Shown piece after piece: positions 60,925 to 64,000 of a stretch of DNA of 64,000 nt. Every line of letters starts with the position of its first letter. Position 1 is the first letter of the stretch. The notes under the pieces are model-generated. The model had not been told where the DNA came from. It worked only from the letters and a program-made list of their open reading frames with translations, and did not search any database. Position numbers and translations under genes: made by a program. The stretch comes from Photorhabdus namnaonensis (lineage in GTDB: Bacteria > Pseudomonadota > Gammaproteobacteria > Enterobacterales > Enterobacteriaceae), in the NCBI RefSeq assembly GCF_001684335.1, contig NZ_LOIC01000082.1:1-64000 (forward strand), written 5' to 3'.

Positions 60925-62280
60925 TTAAACGTCTTCTGGTATAGGGCCAGAATATTTTAATTCATTCACGTTGGCGCCTAATGTGGATATTTCGGCGAAA
61001 TATTCTGGATAGGTTTGACCAACATGATATGGCTCACTAATAATGAGAGGTTCGTCACAATGTAAACCTATTGTTGTGAGCGCCATGATTAATCCATGAT
61101 CGTAATGACCATCAACAATAACACCGCCTTTATATCCATATGGATTACCATAAATCATTAATTGATCTAGTTTCTCTTCTGATCTAATTCCTATTTTGTC
61201 TAATTCTCGCCGAAAATCGGAAATTCTATCTGATTCTTTATAGCGAATATGTTCAATGTTATAGAAAACGCTTTTACCATCGGCAAACGCGGCTAATGCA
61301 GCAAGTGCAGGTACCGCATCTGGCGCCAGTGAACCATCGAAATCTTGCGCTTTTAGGCAGCCGTCAGAGCGAATATTGAGACAATCTTCTTTGATAAAGC
61401 TGATTTTCGTTCCACTGTTAATTAAATAATCCACCACCGCGCCGTTACCTAATTCCTCCTCAAAGAAACCGTTTAGAGTGACGTCAGAATTCAGTGAGGC
61501 GCAAAGTGCAAGGATCGCTGCCGTGCTAGCGGGATCAGCGCCGACGCTAAATTCTGATGGGATAAATCGACTTTTTCCTGTGGTAAAGAAATTGCGGAAT
61601 TTATCGTCATATTCAATATTGATGCCGGCTTTGCGCAAATTATTAATTGTCGTGTGAACCATCGATGGCGCGGTAATTGTATCAGTGACTTTTATTTGCA
61701 GATCTCGTTCACTGATAGCACCTAAGTAAAGTAGTCCACTCAGGAATTGGGAGCTTTTTCTGCATGAAATCTCAGTGTAATTACCGATGTTTCTATTTGA
61801 TTTCATGCTTATTGGTAAAAGTGAATCTGGCCCAACGGCGGTACACTGAATATTGAGTAATTTGAGTGCGTTGACCATTTCTGATTGTGAACGTGTACCT
61901 AGGGAGTGACGGTACTCTGTAATAAATTCAGTATCAGGTAAATAACCGGATACACCCATTAAGAGTCGTAATACAACGCCAGAATTACCTGGATTAAAGA
62001 TGATTTTTTTATCAATTTTTCTGATATCTATGCCTTTTACAGTTGTCCCTGTAATATCATTATTGAATGATGCTCCTAAACGGGAACAGTTTAATTTCAT
62101 TGCTGTTGTATTGTTCCCTGATGCCATGTTATTTATTTTACTTGTACCTTCCGTTAATGATGCAGTCAGAATGGCGCGAGTTGAAGAACTTTTTGAGGCA
62201 GGTAAAGTTATTGAACCATTTATTGATTTGGTTTTATTGATTTCGATAAATGGCGGATGATTATTACCATAATACTTCAT
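60925..62280 (-). CDS. Divergent EPSP-synthase-like enolpyruvyl transferase, copy A
   Basis: 451 residues of the AroA/MurA fold. Retained landmarks against E. coli AroA: LPASKSSSTRAI (K22/S23/R27), NPGNSGVVLRLL (R100), SSQFLSG, PDAVPALAALAAFADG (D313), and KESDR (E341, R344). The PEP-binding arginine of DHRMAM (R386) is Gly here (YDHGLIMA). It is therefore not a housekeeping aroA; it may act on another hydroxyl or have lost PEP transfer. It lies 36 bases before the synthetase gene and 29 after its paralog. Confidence 0.8.
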   Translation of the reverse strand: MKYYGNNHPPFIEINKTKSINGSITLPASKSSSTRAILTASLTEGTSKINNMASGNNTTAMKLNCSRLGASFNNDITGTTVKGIDIRKIDKKIIFNPGNSGVVLRLLMGVSGYLPDTEFITEYRHSLGTRSQSEMVNALKLLNIQCTAVGPDSLLPISMKSNRNIGNYTEISCRKSSQFLSGLLYLGAISERDLQIKVTDTITAPSMVHTTINNLRKAGINIEYDDKFRNFFTTGKSRFIPSEFSVGADPASTAAILALCASLNSDVTLNGFFEEELGNGAVVDYLINSGTKISFIKEDCLNIRSDGCLKAQDFDGSLAPDAVPALAALAAFADGKSVFYNIEHIRYKESDRISDFRRELDKIGIRSEEKLDQLMIYGNPYGYKGGVIVDGHYDHGLIMALTTIGLHCDEPLIISEPYHVGQTYPEYFAEISTLGANVNELKYSGPIPEDV

Positions 62281-62308
62281 ATTTTTATCTCGCTTATTAT
62301 ACTGTTAG

Positions 62309-63613
62309 CTAACTTATTCTAGCCCCGAGAGAATTTAAGGATTGGATAAATCCAGGAAAACCATCATCTAATTTATGTATATGATTAACTGTTGTTGGTT
62401 CTCTTGCTCCTAGCGATGCAATAATATTGGATGCGCAAATCCGATGATCATAGTAGCTGAATATTTCAACGCCTCCATTTAATGGTCCGTTACCGTTAAT
62501 CCTTATTTTGTTGAAAGCCCCGGTATCATTAAAAATTAAATAACTTTTTCCTCCCATCATGCGTATGTTTTCGTTGATAATAAATGCACGTTGGCATTTA
62601 TGATTATTTATAGCATTAAGACCGGAAAATGTGATATCTCCATTACCATTAATCGCCGCCGCGATGATATTAGTGGCAACGGAAGGGAGTTCATTTAAAT
62701 GGATTTCATCTTTAATGGCGTTATATTCCCCCTCCAGGCTGATATTAAGTTCATTCTTAATTGGATTATAGTTTAAATTCATACCAAATTTTTTATATAT
62801 GTCGAATAGTACTCTTTCGTTAATGGTATTCCCCAGATAATAACTTTTTATGGTGACTTTGCTTGGTCGGTTAATACTTAATATTGATGAAGCAATGTAG
62901 CTTAGTGATGTGAAATCCGAAGGGATATTAATAGTAATATCTTTTGATTGATATTCAGTTGAAATAAATGTACTGCCTATGCGGGTGATTTTGCTCCCCA
63001 GTAACGCCATCATGTTAATTGTTATATCGACGTATCCATTCTTAATTTCACCATTGTTGTTAATGATAAGACTTTTTCCTTTAATAAATGGTGAAACAAG
63101 AAGAGAGAATGATAGGAATTGAGTGCTTTTATTGAAGTTTAATGGTGACTGTGATGGATAGATTCTCCTGGAAACCATGACGATATTTTCTTTTTGCTTT
63201 TCTGCAAATACATTTAGATATGAAAAAAATGATTCATCATACAGGCTTTCTCTGTTAAACAATGAATCATTGCATTTTATATAAACTTCTTTTTCCGTCA
63301 GTGAGGCTAACGCGACACTGATTCTAAATAACATACCAGAGCCATTAGCATTAATAATCCCATTACAATGATATATTGGACGTGCTCCTTTCAATATGAT
63401 GTGATTTTTACCTCTGTCCAGAATTTGCAAACCAAACTGTTGTAAAGCAATAAGGAGATCTTCTGTTTCGGTACACCACGATATATTATTTACGGTAGTT
63501 GTTTCTTCATTCAATAGTGCTAATAGTAGCGCTCTTTGGATATGAGGCTTAGATAATGGTATGACTATTTCCCCATTAAGAGTGGAGCCGGGGAGCACGC
63601 TAATTTTATTCAT
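62309..63613 (-). CDS. Divergent EPSP-synthase-like protein, copy B
   Basis: 434 residues, same fold and very AT-rich. It keeps PLSKPHIQRAL (K22, R27), NANGSGMLFR (R100), STQFLS, the Arg of KCQR (R344) and an intact DHR (YYDHRICA, R386). It lacks the Asp equivalent to D313 (ELPSVAT in place of PDAAMT) and the E341 position (KCQR for KETDR). The losses are the reverse of copy A. GGAGG precedes the ATG, and the gene follows the RidA gene by 51 bases. Confidence 0.75.
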   Translation of the reverse strand: MNKISVLPGSTLNGEIVIPLSKPHIQRALLLALLNEETTTVNNISWCTETEDLLIALQQFGLQILDRGKNHIILKGARPIYHCNGIINANGSGMLFRISVALASLTEKEVYIKCNDSLFNRESLYDESFFSYLNVFAEKQKENIVMVSRRIYPSQSPLNFNKSTQFLSFSLLVSPFIKGKSLIINNNGEIKNGYVDITINMMALLGSKITRIGSTFISTEYQSKDITINIPSDFTSLSYIASSILSINRPSKVTIKSYYLGNTINERVLFDIYKKFGMNLNYNPIKNELNISLEGEYNAIKDEIHLNELPSVATNIIAAAINGNGDITFSGLNAINNHKCQRAFIINENIRMMGGKSYLIFNDTGAFNKIRINGNGPLNGGVEIFSYYDHRICASNIIASLGAREPTTVNHIHKLDDGFPGFIQSLNSLGARIS

Positions 63614-63663
63614 GCCAAGCCTCCAGGTAGATCAATTACCATTGGTATTATTCTTTAATTTAA

Positions 63664-64000
63664 CTATTTGCTGTCGATAGCAATAGTTGTAATTTCTACG
63701 TAATGTTCTGGTTTCACCATTGATTTAACGGCAATAGTGGTATTGACCGGACGTATATCGCCAAATTTCTCATTAAATGCTCGACAATAATCATCAAAAT
63801 GTTGGAAATCTGTTAAATGTGTTACTGTGCTAACAACATCAGTCAGTTCTGCACCAAGTTCTTTTAAATATTTCTCAATTTTTTCTATGATAAATAGAGT
63901 TTGCTCGTAAGCATTTTCCCCCATAACATTTCCATCACCATCTGAGGCGACACATCCTGCAATAAAGATTTGATTGCCAACTCTTTTTCCTCTCGAATAT
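63664..64000 (-). CDS. RidA/YjgF-family protein (5' end outside window)
   Basis: The frame stays open to the window edge: YSRGKRVGNQIFIAGC..., then MGENAYEQTLFIIEKIEKYLKELGAELTDVV...HLTDF..Y..F.E.FG.IRPVNTTIAVKSMV, typical RidA text. RidA proteins hydrolyse reactive enamines and imines; within biosynthetic operons they often tidy or catalyse such steps. It is the most upstream gene of the operon seen here; more genes may lie beyond. Confidence 0.85.
   Translation of the reverse strand, partial: YSRGKRVGNQIFIAGCVASDGDGNVMGENAYEQTLFIIEKIEKYLKELGAELTDVVSTVTHLTDFQHFDDYCRAFNEKFGDIRPVNTTIAVKSMVKPEHYVEITTIAIDSK

Noticed and set aside
60925-62280. Housekeeping aroA
   Set aside because: R386 of DHR is Gly, the protein is paired with a divergent paralog, and the context is not serC-aroA.

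Overview
The window looks like chromosomal DNA from an entomopathogenic enterobacterium, almost certainly a Photorhabdus. The evidence is enterobacterial housekeeping synteny (mfd, lolCDE, cobB; nudJ-mnmA-hflD-purB-phoPQ; mdtABC-baeSR; pagP/cspE), an isnA-isnB isocyanide synthase pair beside mfd as recalled for the rhabduscin locus of P. laumondii, moderate-to-low GC with AT-rich islands, and six full-length ERIC repeats. This identification rests on remembered families and gene order, not on a search.

Layout. 1-4350 is the 3' end of a CdiA-type two-partner-secretion toxin gene with its immunity gene, an orphan toxin/immunity pair, a decayed third module and a DUF2569 gene split by an ERIC element. 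4460-7050 holds isnB-isnA with a long AT-rich upstream region. 7055-16110 holds mfd (minus strand) and lolCDE, cobB and pepT (plus strand); the pepT product has two unusual active-site substitutions. 16350-24360 is a minus-strand block: roxA, phoQ-phoP, purB-hflD-mnmA-nudJ, rluE. Then come icd and an accessory zone (26000-31850) with a folE-like/queD-like pterin pair, a LysR regulator, an integrase stump and decayed DNA. alsT, amiD, a DUF805 protein and an IS200/IS605 end remnant follow.

36240-41970 adds mgrB (a 47-codon gene with a TTG start and a good PhoP box), an aromatic amino acid permease, pagP, cspE, thiD with a TPP riboswitch, and fbaB. A 2-kb gene desert ends in a CyaR small RNA gene beside trhP (yegQ). 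yegP and an mdtABC-baeSR operon lacking mdtD follow, with a BaeR-box-like site upstream of mdtA.

The right end (56200-64000) is the least ordinary part. A plus-strand nucleoside hydrolase and adenosine-deaminase-like pair sits behind a perfect CRP site and a second dyad, followed by a YeiL-like Crp/Fnr regulator. Convergent to these is a minus-strand operon of RidA, two divergent EPSP-synthase-like proteins and a class B asparagine synthetase, running off the window. The two EPSP-like proteins have each lost different catalytic residues. I read this as a candidate undescribed small-molecule pathway. phoPQ, mgrB and pagP together show that this window contains both the PhoPQ sensor system and members of its expected regulon.
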